64,000 nucleotides of DNA, from positions 13,900 to 77,899 of the forward strand of contig CAMPET010000233.1 of the NCBI GenBank assembly GCA_946803715.1, in the 5' to 3' direction. How positions within the stretch are numbered: the stretch's first letter is position 1; each line of letters starts with the position of its first letter. The DNA is from Beroe ovata (lineage: Eukaryota > Ctenophora > Nuda > Beroida > Beroidae). The notes below the pieces were generated by a model, which worked only from the letters and a program-made list of their open reading frames with translations, was not told the origin of the DNA and did not search any database. This document shows, piece after piece, positions 37,601 through 49,648 of this stretch. Position numbers and translations under genes: made by a program.

Positions 37601-40531
37601 CGTGCCCCTCAAACCTGTACACCATGCTACCCTTCACTCTGATGAATATCAGCTACGGGACACGGCTCATGCAAGGAGTAAGTTGAGACTGGGTATGTGT
37701 AAGTGGGTGTGTAAGTGGGGTGGGTGGGTATGTAAGTGGGTGTGTTAGGTGTGATATCAGGGTGTAAGTTTGTGATAAATTAGGGATGTGGTACAGTGAC
37801 TCTCTCTCTCTTTGATTGCTTTAGCTGTTTCATTTATAATAGACAATGATTATAGACATGGCTTTCATGACATAGCCTTTGGAACAATCCATTGTCGACT
37901 TGTCCTCTTTTCTATTACTTGAATACCCCTATACCTACATGCATACATTGACCACAGGAATGCACAAATGACCAGGAGTGTTCCAAAGTAAAGCATAAAA
38001 GTGTCAGTAGAAAAGCACAAAAGCGTCATAACCGATATCACTGATCAAGCTACCTATTTTTCTGGGATTTTATACTTTTATTGAACTTTTCTCTTCTATT
38101 GATCATTCTTATCAACATTTTATACGGGGATTTTAAAACGGGATTTCAATAAATACACTGGCATGTAAAATAGCTGATGTAGATTATAAAAGATTCGCAT
38201 AAAATTTCCATAAATTGCTTGATTCATTTCCATCTTTCTATCAATTCTCAAGAAAACATTATCATCAATTCATTCATTCATTTGACTGTCAATTTATTGT
38301 CACACCTGTGATGATTATGAATCGTATGAACTCAATGCAGGCTGTGTGATTCATAACAATTCTACGCTCGAGACTCATTGGCAGTCATCTCAACCATAGC
38401 GTGTGTTCTCAATCACACAGTGCCTGCCTTTTCCCATCAAGTGTATTAGTTCTGAACAACACACTGTACACTGTACAATGTACATTGTACATTGTTTAGT
38501 AGGTGCACAACCAAAGACGTGTTATCATCATAGCATTATATTATTGTATAGTACGTACCATGATATCTCACCATTAATGAATTATCTAATACCATCAGAA
38601 ACTTGATATATAAAATTGGTTTCTTTCAAAACTGCAAAAGGCCTGAAAGCTCTAGATCATTTAGAACGGTAATCGAAAGTTCTAGATCATTATTAGCAAT
38701 AGAGACCTCAAGGGTGAGAGATAGTGGTTTTATCATAATGAAAGTTAATATTCTCTATCAATACTTCTCTCACGTTTCATCTCCGACAGAAAACTGAGAA
38801 GAACACCTCGAAGAAGAAGACGGATAGCGGTGACAAGCCCTCCTCTGCGAGACATCACCGTGGAGAGAGAGGTGTTGCCCCTGACCCCTCATCACAATAT
38901 CACGTGTCTCCCCCTTCACGAATTGCACGTGGGGGAGGAGGAGGGAGGAAGGAGCTACTCCGGCGACCACATGACGGGGAGAGGGGAGGGGAGGGGAGGA
39001 AGTTCGGTGATGGAAGGAGGGGTGGAGGAAGAGGCGTGGAGTGTAAGTTTAATCTGCTCTTTTTCGATTGTTTTCTATGATTGGCTAGCACTATAAAATG
39101 CTGATGATAAATTTAAACCTTCACAAATTGATATCCGACCTGGATCTCTGCTTCCCATAACTCAAGACTCAAGAGCTGTTTAGATCTATCAATCCAACAA
39201 CGGTTGTCCTCTGTTACCATGACAACTTCCTCAGACTCGTCGAGGAAGCCGTCACATGAGGTCCGAGGAGGGCCGCCCGGAAAGAAGGCCCCGGTTCAGA
39301 GGAAGAGCAGTGGGGAGGACCTTAGCGATGATGAACATCTCAACTACAGGTAGATACAGCAGTATTTCCGGTGGGGAGAATGATGAGGTAAATATTTGAT
39401 AAAATTGGAGGATTTTTGAGGAAGCCCCAAATAAACCACCCATCTAGAGAATAACAAAGTCTTTTCACTTTTTTGTATCAACTTATCAATACTCCAGAGA
39501 GCAGAAACATAGTATGAGAGGTCGGCACACTGGCTTCCCCCCTCCTCCCAGCATAGACCCGACCCAGGCCCCACCTCCCACAGCAGCCCCCTTCGTACCA
39601 CCGCCCTTCTCTCCAGTCTCCCCCGTGCCGTATTCGGGCGGGCCCCAGTACGGGTATGGGATGCAGATCCCGCCAGAGTATTACGGGATGCCGCCAAATC
39701 ATTACCAGTCTGGGTACCAACACCAATACTACAGTCAGGGGTAAGGAGGATAGAGGCAACCTTTTTGAACTCTTGGAAGCAGACATATCCCAAATCTCTT
39801 CTTCAGACTGTCTTTTTATCCGGATTTAATTATCATGATGAGGTGTCCTCAATGGGTTAATTGCCGTCAATCGAACCCCCCCTCTCCCCTCAGCTACTCC
39901 AGTCCCACCCATCTTGGCTATCCTTCACCTGGCCAAGGATACATGCCACCCCAGCAGGGGTTCATGCCTCATCCCTACGCGTACATGCAGCCGGCATACA
40001 CTGGCATGCCGTATGGGGCATCGTACATGCCCCACACGGCGATGTATCCGCCCACGGTACAGGGGTATAACCCTGCGATGCCCTCTCAAGAGTACTCATA
40101 CTACAAGTTAGTGATCAAAGCTAGGGATTTATTTTAGTTCGGAAATGATATGGAGGCTAATTGATGGAACTAATTTGTATAATGAGTGTGAACTGTGATG
40201 TCGCTTTACCAAACTAGTAATACCACACTCATATCAATAAGTTCAAACTGGATTCATTAACGAGATTTCCTATCCAGTAATCGGTCTCCAACTCTCCAGT
40301 ACTCCACCTCACCCTCTCTCTCTATTTCAGTCAGGAGAAACCCGGCAGGGGGCAATACAACGGGAAGGACAGGCCGGACAACAAGCGTGGACAATCTAAA
40401 CAAGATCGTAGAGCCGAGGAAGAGGACGCGTACGAGGGACAGTTCTGTCATTCCGATTTCTACGAAGTTGGGGCAGATTCGGCGGTGGCAGCTGCACCGG
40501 AGATATCGGGACAATCGCCGGGTGATCAAAC
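28635..40531 (+). CDS. XRN1: XRN1 cytoplasmic 5'-3' exoribonuclease (3' end in gap)
   Basis: XRN1 degrades decapped, 5'-monophosphate mRNA. I traced 33 exons: 28635-28746, 28863-28957, 29068-29168, 29335-29432, 29638-29747, 29899-30009, 30247-30414, 30667-30835, 30950-31016, 31117-31222, 31412-31518, 31762-31893, 32127-32283, 32484-32600, 32976-33145, 33334-33457, 33808-33976, 34286-34400, 34558-34720, 34962-35061, 35402-35556, 35806-35900, 36167-36262, 36421-36567, 36840-36978, 37104-37176, 37257-37373, 37520-37677, 38790-39042, 39235-39349, 39498-39740, 39894-40106 and 40331-40531, about 1498 codons in one frame. Seen: N-terminal [15 protein letters not shown], then [31 protein letters not shown] and [13 protein letters not shown], which hold the catalytic acidic residues. 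An acidic loop, the PWSW-type helical region, SH3-like domains and a winged helix follow. The tail is RG-rich, then Pro/Tyr/Met-rich ([12 protein letters not shown]) and likely disordered. The last visible exon ends at a GT followed by a GT repeat and a 545-N gap. Confidence 0.92.
30448..30525. repeat. Intronic tandem repeat, TTTTGATTTTCCGAGAC x~4
   Basis: A 17-bp unit repeats about four times in the XRN1 intron between exons 7 and 8. Confidence 0.9.
31895..32110. repeat. Intronic GTGGTGTCA-type minisatellite
   Basis: Irregular units of about 15-30 bp, each with GTGGTGTCA or GTGTCGAC, fill the XRN1 intron between exons 12 and 13. The same motif in reverse complement fills a later intron (33458-33600). 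Confidence 0.85.
32600..32681. repeat. Intronic CATTACTCCTTTTCA x5 tandem repeat
   Basis: The 15-bp unit is repeated five times, starting at the donor of XRN1 exon 14 (GTACATTACTCC). Confidence 0.9.
33455..33600. repeat. Intronic GTTGACACCACTA-type minisatellite
   Basis: Units of about 30 bp built on CAGTGAGTTGACACCACTA repeat five times. The first unit overlaps the exon 16 donor (CATACA|GTGAGTTGACACC), so the repeat contains copies of the donor sequence itself. Confidence 0.9.
34186..34277. repeat. Intronic CCCTCTCCTCACTACTA x~6 repeat
   Basis: A pyrimidine-rich 17-bp unit repeats about six times just upstream of the acceptor of XRN1 exon 18. Confidence 0.9.
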
Positions 40532-40567
<36 letters not shown>

Positions 40568-41293
40568 NNNNNNNNNNNNNNNNNNNNNNNNNNNNNNNNN
40601 NNNNNNNNNNNNNNNNNNNNNNNNNNNNNNNNNNNNNNNNNNNNNNNNNNNNNNNNNNNNNNNNNNNNNNNNNNNNNNNNNNNNNNNNNNNNNNNNNNNN
40701 NNNNNNNNNNNNNNNNNNNNNNNNNNNNNNNNNNNNNNNNNNNNNNNNNNNNNNNNNNNNNNNNNNNNNNNNNNNNNNNNNNNNNNNNNNNNNNNNNNNN
40801 NNNNNNNNNNNNNNNNNNNNNNNNNNNNNNNNNNNNNNNNNNNNNNNNNNNNNNNNNNNNNNNNNNNNNNNNNNNNNNNNNNNNNNNNNNNNNNNNNNNN
40901 NNNNNNNNNNNNNNNNNNNNNNNNNNNNNNNNNNNNNNNNNNNNNNNNNNNNNNNNNNNNNNNNNNNNNNNNNNNNNNNNNNNNNNNNNNNNNNNNNNNN
41001 NNNNNNNNNNNNNNNNNNNNNNNNNNNNNNNNNNNNNNNNNNNNNNNNNNNNNNNNNNNNNNNNNNNNNNNNNNNNNNNNNNNNNNNNNNNNNNNNNNNN
41101 NNNNNNNNNNNNATAACGTTCTTGCATGTTTACATGATGGTGTTTGTTGAATTAGTTTTTGGCAATCATTGGTTTTAATGTTATGTCACTTGGTGTAAGC
41201 AATTGTTTCCTGGGTTTTCCGTATCAGGTTTCTTACAATTTTTACCGGAACTCCCCTTGTATTGGGAAAAACTAAGTTTTTGAACTTTTTCAG
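40532..41293. other. (GT)n tract followed by 545-N assembly gap
   Basis: A GT repeat begins at the donor of the last visible XRN1 exon and runs into Ns from 40568 to 41112. About 180 bp of AT-rich DNA follow. The missing 3' exons of XRN1 may lie in the gap; its true size is unknown. Confidence 0.95.
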
Positions 41294-41383
41294 GCGAAAC
41301 TGAAAGGACTGAGGATTAACTGGGAAACAAGTGCGAGCACTGATAGGAAACGTAGCTTAGGAAAAATGTATACAGTGATGTGA
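41294..41383 (+). CDS. Possible terminal XRN1 exon
   Basis: After TTTTTCAG a 30-codon frame reads AKLKGLRINW... to a TGA. XRN1 proteins often end in a short basic segment of the type RKSRKLAVNF, and AKLKGLRINW is weakly similar. The phase does not match the last exon before the gap directly (phase 2 versus 0), so at least one exon would have to lie in the gap. Treat it as a guess. Confidence 0.25.
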   Translation, partial: AKLKGLRINWETSASTDRKRSLGKMYTVM

Positions 41384-42339
41384 TTTATATCAAATTTGTA
41401 CTACGGATATACTTGCCAGTTTATCAGTTTGTATAATATTCCTATTGTACATTGTACATTGTACAAGGGTATAATGTACATTGTACAAAGAAATCAATGA
41501 TTGTGTTCTTTTTCGAGGAAAAAGTTTTTTAGATGCACCGTTATGTACTAGAGTACATCGGTAAAATGGTATGTTTAGCAGAACGATAAAACGTGTGTCG
41601 TAGTAGCAAAATAACATGTGGAGTTATGAAAAATTTGATTTCGCAGCATGTAAAGCGATTTGATTATAGGAAAGACTTGTCAAATCACGATATGAATGAT
41701 TATATTGAATTTTTTGTTGAATTTTCTAGTCGACCCTCTCTAAAATTTAACTTATTTTATTCAGCCGACCCTTATATATTGTATGATGATGTGTAGTAGT
41801 TTCAGTTTGTGAGAAAATCGTACAGAACGTTACATTTCAGTAAAATCATCTCAAATGTAATGATCTCTAGGATTTTTTGGTCCGATTTGTATCCCAGTGT
41901 CTTCATTTTCTGAGTATTCATCGCTGGAAAACAGAATTTTCTAAGGAAATGTCTGAGATAACTTCGCTTTTTCAGCTTATCGCAGTGAAGGATTCAAGAT
42001 CTCAGCGTTCAGACTCTTAACGAACTATGTTTTCAGGAAGACGATTCTATTAAAAAATCTCGGCAAATCAGAACTTCACTTTTCATCAGAACTTCACTTT
42101 TCGCTTATCAGTTGGAATTTCTGGAAAGTGGATATCATGACGTTTAGCCAAGATTGAGGAATTTGTGACGCGAGTGGCAAATTTCCTTTTTTACGTAACG
42201 CGCGATCAAATTTGTCTAAAAGATTTGGCTTTTTCAGCATTTCAATACGTCACGTGATTCAGATCAGATCATGATACAAATCACGCGCGCGTTACTCAAT
42301 ATATGCGCAGCATTTTCTTTGCCAGGAATCAAGTGACAA
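41384..42339. other. Intergenic, no gene seen
   Basis: AT-rich DNA with a TGTACATTGTACA-type near-palindromic cluster at about 41450-41490 and a CpG patch with CACGTGA at about 42190-42300, a possible promoter for the candidate gene at 42340. The open frame at 41593-41796 has no recognisable content. Confidence 0.45.
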
Positions 42340-43278
42340 ATGGGAAGCCAAACTTCAGGTTTTGAAAAATTACGATGGCTCAAAACTACTTTTTCGTTGT
42401 TAGATCTGGAGACGACAACTGCTCTGAAGTCAATACTGGGTATTGGACCGATGACAAAAGAAGCAAAGTCTGGAAGGAATGACAATAGAAGAATTTCAAA
42501 GAGTGAAACAGGCGAATCAAAGGTATTCATCCTTTAAAAATCAAGACCATTCATTCCTAATATGATGAAGGTTTATACATTCATTGCTATGCATCGTCAG
42601 GGTAAAAGATCTGGAAGGAAATCTCAAGGAAGTTCACTAGACAGAAACGTCGCTGTCTCCCTGTCAATGAAGTTAAACACAACGAAAAACACTTTCATAC
42701 CGACACAAGTAAGTACGAAATCCCATAAACAAATCTTACAAGTTAATTTTCAGTAGTGAATTGTTTGTTTCTCCGGGAAGTTGTAGCAACAGGCTTGGTT
42801 ATGAAAAACTCGATTATCAAGAGAAGAAAATTGCAGAACTAACACGCATTCTTTGTTTGATGTCTGAATACGCCAAATTTATTCGATATAGTAGCCATAA
42901 GTCTACCACACCTTTACAAATACAATGCACGATGGTATTCCTTCGCGATTAATGATATTCGGTAGATTGCTTACTGGTATATTATGCAATTGCCAATTCA
43001 TGATGAGTGAGAACGAAAATCAGCAATTATCTGTCCAGGTTTTCAGCCAAGCTGTCACCTCCAAGCCTCTGAGTAAAACACAGGAACTGAAGAACCTTAT
43101 CCTACTGCCAGAATCGGCAGATATTGAGACCAGTAACCGTGAGAAGCCTAAGCAGGTTAACCATACTGCTATACCTGGTAAGATCCCTAATAACCGATTA
43201 TTGGGTACGGAAAGTAAGCAGACTTCTAACAAGAACAGAAAACTTGGTATTGATTTTACTAAGAAACCCCGCGTTTAG
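42340..43278 (+). CDS. Candidate small three-exon gene, unrecognised
   Basis: Exons 42340-42522, 42601-42708 and 43024-43278 join in phase 0 at GT-AG sites and give 181 aa, starting MGSQTSGFEKLRW and ending FTKKPRV. The protein is basic and Ser/Lys-rich with no membrane segment. The first exon has a hydrophobic helix-like stretch (FSLLDLETTTALKSILGI); the last has LSKTQELKNLILLPES. I do not recognise a family. The third acceptor (AAATCAG) lacks a pyrimidine tract, and an alternative exon at about 42798-42952 does not join in phase, so the model is tentative. The Met follows CTTTGCCAG by 14 nt. Confidence 0.4.
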
Positions 43279-46017
43279 CAAAATACTTTATTTGGAATCT
43301 CTCATTTTTTGTTCGATAAATATGTCACTTTCCGGGATATCTTAGCTTTGTAACTTCTTCTTATTTCATCTTTACTTAAGTACGTGTAATCTATTCTATC
43401 CTGCCATTCCATCATTTCTCTCCGGAATCAAGAGGAAGAACGATTGGCCTAAATCCGAAAATACGAATCTCTTTCGAACGATTTCGTTGACAGGATAAGA
43501 ATTAAGCCCACAGCTGTCCTCATCATGATATTCCCTAATGATGGTTGATTATCATTTATCGTCCATACCACAATCCACACATCATTCATCTGTGTGAGTC
43601 ACGTGAGACTTATCGGGTCAGTGAGGACCTCTGATTTGTTACACAAGGGCAATAATTCACATCTTTTGTCCTCGTCCATTTTTCGGTTGATTTAAGTCGT
43701 ATAGACGGAGACTTCAATGATTTACAATCTATGGGCCGTTAATCGGCTGGAGGTTTTCCGTACTGACTTACCTTATCCGGCTGGAGGTTTTCCGTACTGA
43801 CTTACCTTATCCGTATCGCCTCTTTATAATCGCAATGATAACTTCTGCTGAGCACAAGTGTTTTTGGCATCACTTGTTGTTGATCGATGTTTGTTTGAGC
43901 CCCTAGCCGCACGTATTATTTGTGTTCTAGCAGGCGGAGTGATTAATTATTTTTTCATTTCACGTGGTAAGACCAGCTGGATGGAATCAGCCCATGGGAA
44001 AATCTGTGAACTCCTCAATGTACCCCATGCCAAGATACTTGTGATTCATCTTACTGTTTGAAGGTGGCGTAATCCTGATCTCATTTCTGCTAGCTTAGCT
44101 TAGATTGATGAGAATTCTCCGGTTTTAATGCAATTCAACGCTTATTGCTTAATCTTAATAAACCATTTAAGCTGACTTAACGTACTTCTTTTCTTATTTC
44201 TGATATGCTACCATTTAAGCTGACGTATACTGGATAAAGATTAGTATAGGCGCCACCAATCTGACACTGACAGCATGTTTTCTCATGACCATACATTATT
44301 TCACCAAGCGTATAATGTCCGGTCATCTTTATAATTGATTGACTTTTCCCGACTGTACTTCATGAGGTTGTATGTGCTGTCGTGGCCTGAATGTACTTGG
44401 AGCAACATATAAATCACGTGAATGGACATATATACCTTATTTTCGATCTTGACTTGGGATAGGACGTATCATATATTATAGCGGTGACGACCAACGGTCA
44501 ATCGTTCATGATTCATTACACATTAGTACTCCATTCTTAACGTTGGAAATGAGTGAAACACGATTAAAGTATCGCATACATCATGCATATCCAGCGTATA
44601 TATATTGTTCCTGCACGAACTCATGTCAAATATAACCTCACCCGACAGCAATACATGTGATTGACGGTTTCATGGCATTTTCAAGGCCACGTATTATTCA
44701 AGACTGCGTATTTTGCACGTGGTCATGTGGTGTGCGTGCGTGTGTCATTCGTCCTCCAGCCACACAATAAAATCAATGACCCAACACGGATAAATATGTT
44801 TCGCGCGCTTATCAATATATGGTCAGTATGATAATAGATCATGTTTCCCCGAATTGCACTGCCGAGCCACTTCTGCCGTGTAATTTGGCGATTGTAAACT
44901 CACTGATGCGCGCCCCGAATAGACACTAGACAGTAGACACGTGTAATGTGTATAGAGCGGTCTTATCGTAGATAACCCGTCATTTCGCGATCCTTTCATT
45001 GGTATACGCATTGCATTATCAGCCAACATTCTTGATCAGATGTAAACCCATGCAAAGCGGGGTTCCAACCCCCTGCATACATGGAGAAACTGAGTATAAC
45101 CTTGTTCAATATAGTTTCGATAGCTTTAGTTGAGTTTGTATCGACTGTGATTTTTGAGGTGATCGGGATCCTGAATTGTTTGATTGGGACTCCAGATTGG
45201 ATTCCGACAGCACAATATGAAATTAACTGCTATTTGTCGAATGTTCGAGCATGATGATATAAATCACCACAAAAACCTCGACAAATTTTAGTTATGAATA
45301 TTCTAATTTAACACACTTATACGTCATCAATATCAAGAATATGTCATCACGTCTCATTTTTTCTCGCCCCAGAGGTTCTAGAAATATCTGAAATGAGGCT
45401 AGACGTATGGTGTGTTGAAAAGTTCATTTACACCACTTTTCATTGACGAAGTCATAATATGAGCAATAAATTTCATCCTAGAGTATTTGAAATTATTAGA
45501 AATCATCTCAAATGTTATCTCAAATACGGGGATATATATATTGTGGCTACTCTATATTATTGTGTAGTTCCATCTTAATAAACTTCTGTGATGAGAACGA
45601 TATTAGAATATTTTATGATAATTTTGATCATGTCATCTACGCGTGTTTAGCTTCATATTATTCTAGATATTATTGACAACCAGGGTCCTGCAGAGGGCAG
45701 TTGGCACATTCTCATTCCCCATTGAGTATTGCAGTGAAACGTCGAAATTTGAGCTTGCTATAGGTTATTACTAGCTTCACTGTCGCATATAAATACTAAT
45801 AGTTTCAGTAGCAAATACCATCCTTGCTCGATTTCTGTGTTGTTCAGTCGATGAGCCTCAAAGGCATCAGCTGTAGCCGATGAGCGCTATATTTGGACGC
45901 AAATTGTTCCACTAGGCTCCCGAACCGTGTTCAACCGAAAGCGCATCCTGGGGCGAAATTGGTGCGAGTTGGGTGAAATTTGCACTTGCCAAGCGCTGAA
46001 GCCACCCACTTACTCTT
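43279..46017. other. Gene-poor region
   Basis: No gene supported. It includes a roughly 38-bp unit present twice (about 43742-43817, GGCTGGAGGTTTTCCGTACT). The open frame at 43858-44061 lacks an ATG start and any family resemblance. Confidence 0.55.
43742..43817. repeat. ~38-bp direct repeat x2
   Basis: CGGCTGGAGGTTTTCCGTAC followed by TGACTTACCTTATC occurs twice head to tail. Confidence 0.85.
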
Positions 46018-46530
46018 GTAAGTTAGGGGGTCAAGTTAGATTCTTACTATAGTCCTTAAACTAGTCTCGGTGAATCTGGTGGGATTTCTATTATCTGAAA
46101 TGATTAAATCTATTATCTGAAATAATTAAATCTATTATCTGAAATAATTAAATCTATTATCTGAAATAATTAAATCGAGACTTAAGTCTCCAGAACTGCC
46201 TTTCGATTTAATTGTTTCTATGTAGGGGAGACTTGTGGTATGAAAAAGTAAAAGAGTATAATAAGGGACCGTTCACATATTACGTAATCAGCCGAGGGNG
46301 TAAGTTAGGGGGTCAAGTTAGATTCTTACTATGGTCCTTAAACTAGTCTCGGTGAATCTTGTGGGATTTCTATTATCTGAAATAATTAAATCTATTATCT
46401 GAAATAATTAAATCTATTATCTGAAATGATTAAATCGAAACTTAAGTCTCCAGAACTGCCTTTCGATTTAATTGTTTCTATTTCTGGGAAGACTTGTGGT
46501 ATGAAAAAGTAAAAGAGTATAATATAGCAG
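46018..46530. repeat. Duplicated block with 22-bp satellite, split by a single N
   Basis: Copy 1 (46018-46264) and copy 2 (46300-46530) both begin GTAAGTTAGGGGGTCAAGTT. Each contains 22-bp tandem units TCTATTATCTGAAATAATTA(AA), four in the first and three in the second, then the same unique tail. A single N at 46299 precedes copy 2. A third partial copy (GGTCAAGTTAGATTCTTACT...) is at about 47427-47480. Confidence 0.85.
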
Positions 46531-46597
46531 TGTCAAACAATGGAGATGATTCAAAAGCAGATATGGAAACTATACCAATCAGCGGCAAAATTATTTT
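46461..46597. repeat. Inverted-repeat partner of 48850-48991
   Basis: Starting TTTCGATTTAATTGTTTCTA, this roughly 137-bp block reappears in reverse complement at 48850-48991 with a few differences. The two copies lie on either side of the Cys-rich gene. Confidence 0.85.
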
Positions 46598-46874
46598 AAA
46601 AGTGTGTTATGAATAATTGCCTTCAACACTATCATATGATTAACTATACTTAACCTAGATTATAGTTGATGATTTGGAGTGATACGTTGTTTAGTGAGCG
46701 ATTAGCGTATAACTGAAAACGGAATAGAAAAAGGATAAATTAAAATGCACTCTATTTTAGTTTTAATCTGCTTAAACAAGTGTATAAAATCCGGTAATCT
46801 ATCCGGTCTATCCGGTCTTGTACGTTGTCTTTACGATACATAAGAGAGGTCAACAAAATACCTTTTTGCGTGAA

Positions 46875-47440
46875 TGAGAACCATTCAACCAAGTGTAATC
46901 CCAAGTTAAGCGGTATAGTGAAAACTTCCTGCTCTGATCATCACCAAGTATCCTACTTGATCACTATAACTGGATGTGAGATCAGAAAGTCCGAGATCTA
47001 ACGGAGTCTGAAGCACGCTATACTACTCCAGGAAGTCGGACTTCAGAAGTTTTATCTCCTCTTCATAGTACAATTCAAAATGAATTCGAGTGAGACCCTA
47101 TAGAAGCAGTCAATAAGGCAACAAGTCACTCACGCGAGAGAGAACGCGATATTTCATGTTAAAAGTTGGTGAATCGTAGAACCTTGTTGTCTCTCATGGA
47201 CCCTTGCCGGACCCTCACGGGTCTTTCACAGTCTGCTCTTTATGGGATAAGTTTTAACACATACATATAATATGCTCATCTCAATATCACAGTTTGAGTA
47301 AATTTGTATCAGATTGAGGCTATGAGATGAAGATTGATAACAGTGATTTATATGATGAGACAAAATCTCCCCCTGGGCAATTCGCACGTCGGTTAATGTA
47401 GATCTCACCCCTCTATACGAGAGGGTCAAGTTAGATTCTT
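46875..47440. repeat. Direct-repeat partner of 48997-49425
   Basis: Two blocks, about 46875-47010 (AACCATTCAACCAAGTGTAA...) and 47155-47420 (AAAAGTTGGTGAATCGTAGA...), recur in the same order and orientation at 48997-49130 and 49138-49425. The left copy carries about 140 bp between the blocks that are absent on the right. Confidence 0.85.
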
Positions 47441-47606
47441 ACTATAGTCCTTAAACCAGTCTCGGTGAATCTGGTGGGACACCTCAATGTCTTTTGTAAT
47501 TGATACAATGTTTTGGACATTTCACATTTGCTACATACAACTACAACTGACTTTAAACTATTTCTAAGTTCATAAAACGTCTACAATCAAAATGACGTCT
47601 ACAATT

Positions 47607-48554
47607 TTAAAATGACCAACAAGAATTTGGCCTGGTACACGGGATACTATCAGCATTGCAGCACTTGCTCTCCCATGATATGGGGCCACCGTCGCATGCA
47701 GTCCCTTGAGGAGCATACACATTCTCCACATTCGTTTTGCAGCAGTATGAACCATCATAATACGACCAGGGATGAGTAGAGGGACAATAGTACATAGGTC
47801 CTGTAAAAATTTGTATTAAGGAAAAATCTAAATGTATTTGAAATTAAATGAGATAATATTTTGGACAATTGCTTCATATAAGGTCGAGGTACTTAGGTAC
47901 AGCACAAAGTGCCATACTATGTAACTCTATGGCACTGCCATAGAGTTACACTGGTTTTTACCTAAGGGTTCTTTCTCGAAACACTTATAAAGGCTTTAGG
48001 GATTCCTAAATGGGAGTTAAGAGTACTAAAAAGGTGTCCTAGTCCTCATTCCTAATGCTTTCCTAGAAGTATTTTTAGTGAAGCAGCCCCTAAATGACTG
48101 CTATTAAAACGTACCTGGAGTGTGGCACGGTCCTCGCTCTCCACACGGGATACTATCAGCATTGCAGCACTTGCTCGCCCATGATATGGGGCCACCGTCG
48201 CATGCAGTCCCTTGAGGAGCATACACATTCTCCACATTCGTTTTGCAGCAGTATGAACCATCATAATACGACCAGGGGTGAGTAGAGGGACAATAGTAAA
48301 TTGTTCCTGTCCGGAAAGAAATTCTTTAAGAATTCTTTAAGAATTCACGTGTTAATTTTATGTTCAAGTTTCATTTTACAATCAATGAAACTTGGTTAAG
48401 GAAGAACAGTTCTTAATGTGGTTACTTGGTTATAGAGAAAAAGTGCTATAGAGAAAAAGTGGTTCCCAAATCTTCCAATAGTGAATTGGTACAAACCTGA
48501 AACTGCAAGCATCATCACAGAGAACAACACTGTAAACCTCATAATACCCATCAT
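47607..48554 (-). CDS. Secreted protein with two nearly identical 8-Cys repeats
   Basis: Three exons (48554-48497, 48306-48115, 47800-47607) give 147 aa. Exon 1 is a signal peptide (MMGIMRFTVLFSVMMLAVS). Exons 2 and 3 each encode one Cys-rich repeat of the form C-PSTHPWSYYDGSY-CC-x13-C-DGGPISW-x-SK-CC-x5-6-C, with one more Cys in the tail. The two repeats differ at only one position over about 50 residues (Ala versus Glu after DGGPISW), and the DNA is nearly identical too, so the exon duplicated recently or was homogenised. The CPS-HPW-Y-x-G-x-YCC pattern resembles a small extracellular domain I associate with cnidarians and other marine invertebrates; its function is not known to me. A structural, immune or toxin-like role would be speculation. 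Duplicated repeats enclose the gene. Confidence 0.75.
47921..47949. repeat. Perfect 12-bp-stem hairpin in intron
   Basis: GTAACTCTATGG and CCATAGAGTTAC pair exactly around the loop CACTG, between the two repeat exons of the Cys-rich gene. It could be the scar of a small palindromic element. Confidence 0.9.
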
Positions 48555-48849
48555 CTGTTACTGATATAATTATAGATAGTAATCATTAATTAACATTTTC
48601 AGGGCACTGTTATTAATATTATATCACTCTGTTATGTGATCAAATATGTTTAACCATTAAAAACCCTCATCAAGCCAATAGAATATTTAAATAATCAGTA
48701 TGGTTGAACTTCAACTTGAAGGCGGGAATACCATTGATAGGGCAATTCAAATTTTGTGAATTTATTAAAGTCGATAGGTTTGCTACAGTTAATCATATGC
48801 AGATTGCAGATTGCAGAAAGTGTTAGAGACAATAATTCAGAACATAATT

Positions 48850-49425
48850 TTACAAGAATTTTGCCGCTGATTGGTATAGTTTCTATCACCTCCTTTTGAA
48901 TCATCTCCATTGTTGGCACTGCTATATTATACTCTTTTTTACTTTTTCAGACCCCAAGTCTCCCCAGAAATAGAAACAATTAAATCGAAAGTAAATTTGA
49001 ACCATTCAATCAAGTGTAATTCCAAGTTAAGCGGTGTAGTAAAAAGCTCCGTCTCGTCCCATGATCACCAAGTATCCTACGACTTATATTACATGATCAC
49101 TATAACTGGATGTGAGATCAGAAAGTTCATGTTATTGTTAAAAGTTGGTGAATCGTAGAACCTTGTTGTCTCTCATGGACTCCTGCCAGACCCTCACGGG
49201 TCTTTCACAGTCTGCTCTTTATGGGATAAGTTTTAACACATACATATGATATGCTCATCTCAATATCACAGTTTGAGTAAATTTGTATCAGATTGAGGTT
49301 ATGAGATTGAGGCTATGAAGATTGATAACAGTGATTTATATAATGAGTGATTTATATGCTGAGACAAAATCTCCCCCTTGGCAATTCGCACGTCGGTTAA
49401 TATAAATCTCACCCCTCTATACCGT
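48850..49425. repeat. Compound repeat: inverted block joined to direct block
   Basis: 48850-48991 is the reverse complement of 46461-46597. It is followed immediately by 48997-49425, a direct copy of blocks from 46875-47420. The join indicates rearrangement or nested mobile elements. Confidence 0.85.
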
Positions 49426-49648
49426 ATAGTATACGATGTGGATTGAGGATTCGAGGTCCCACAATCGCGGCACTTCTTCAACCCTGTATTTTATAGGGTA
49501 TGTCTCTAAGTGGTAATTTTATCGGTGATTTAGCAAAGCTTCAGAGGTTGAATCATTCGTATCATATCGCTAGCCGGCCATCTGGTTTCGGACATCGAGA
49601 TTGTTACGAACTTCATTTTGATTTCGTGCGTATCACTATAATAAGTGT

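Noticed and set aside
39344-39793. Minus-strand open frames opposite XRN1 Pro-rich exons
   Set aside because: Shadow frames of the XRN1 C-terminal exons, which have consistent phases and splice sites.
40387-41178. Long open frames across the N gap
   Set aside because: They consist of undetermined bases; the real frame there is the XRN1 exon 40331-40531.
42761-42952. Extra exon with LGYEKLDYQEKKIAELTRI in the 42340 gene
   Set aside because: It reads like protein, but its acceptors do not match the phase of the preceding exon; left out of the model.
45050-45080. GGGGTTCCAACCCC resembling a tRNA T-arm
   Set aside because: No acceptor, D or anticodon stems at the right spacing; just a short palindrome.
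46875-47010. CAAGTTAAGCGG and GATCACTATAACTGGATGTGA resembling 5S rRNA fragments
   Set aside because: Similarity is limited to a few short words; no 5S fold or full promoter boxes.
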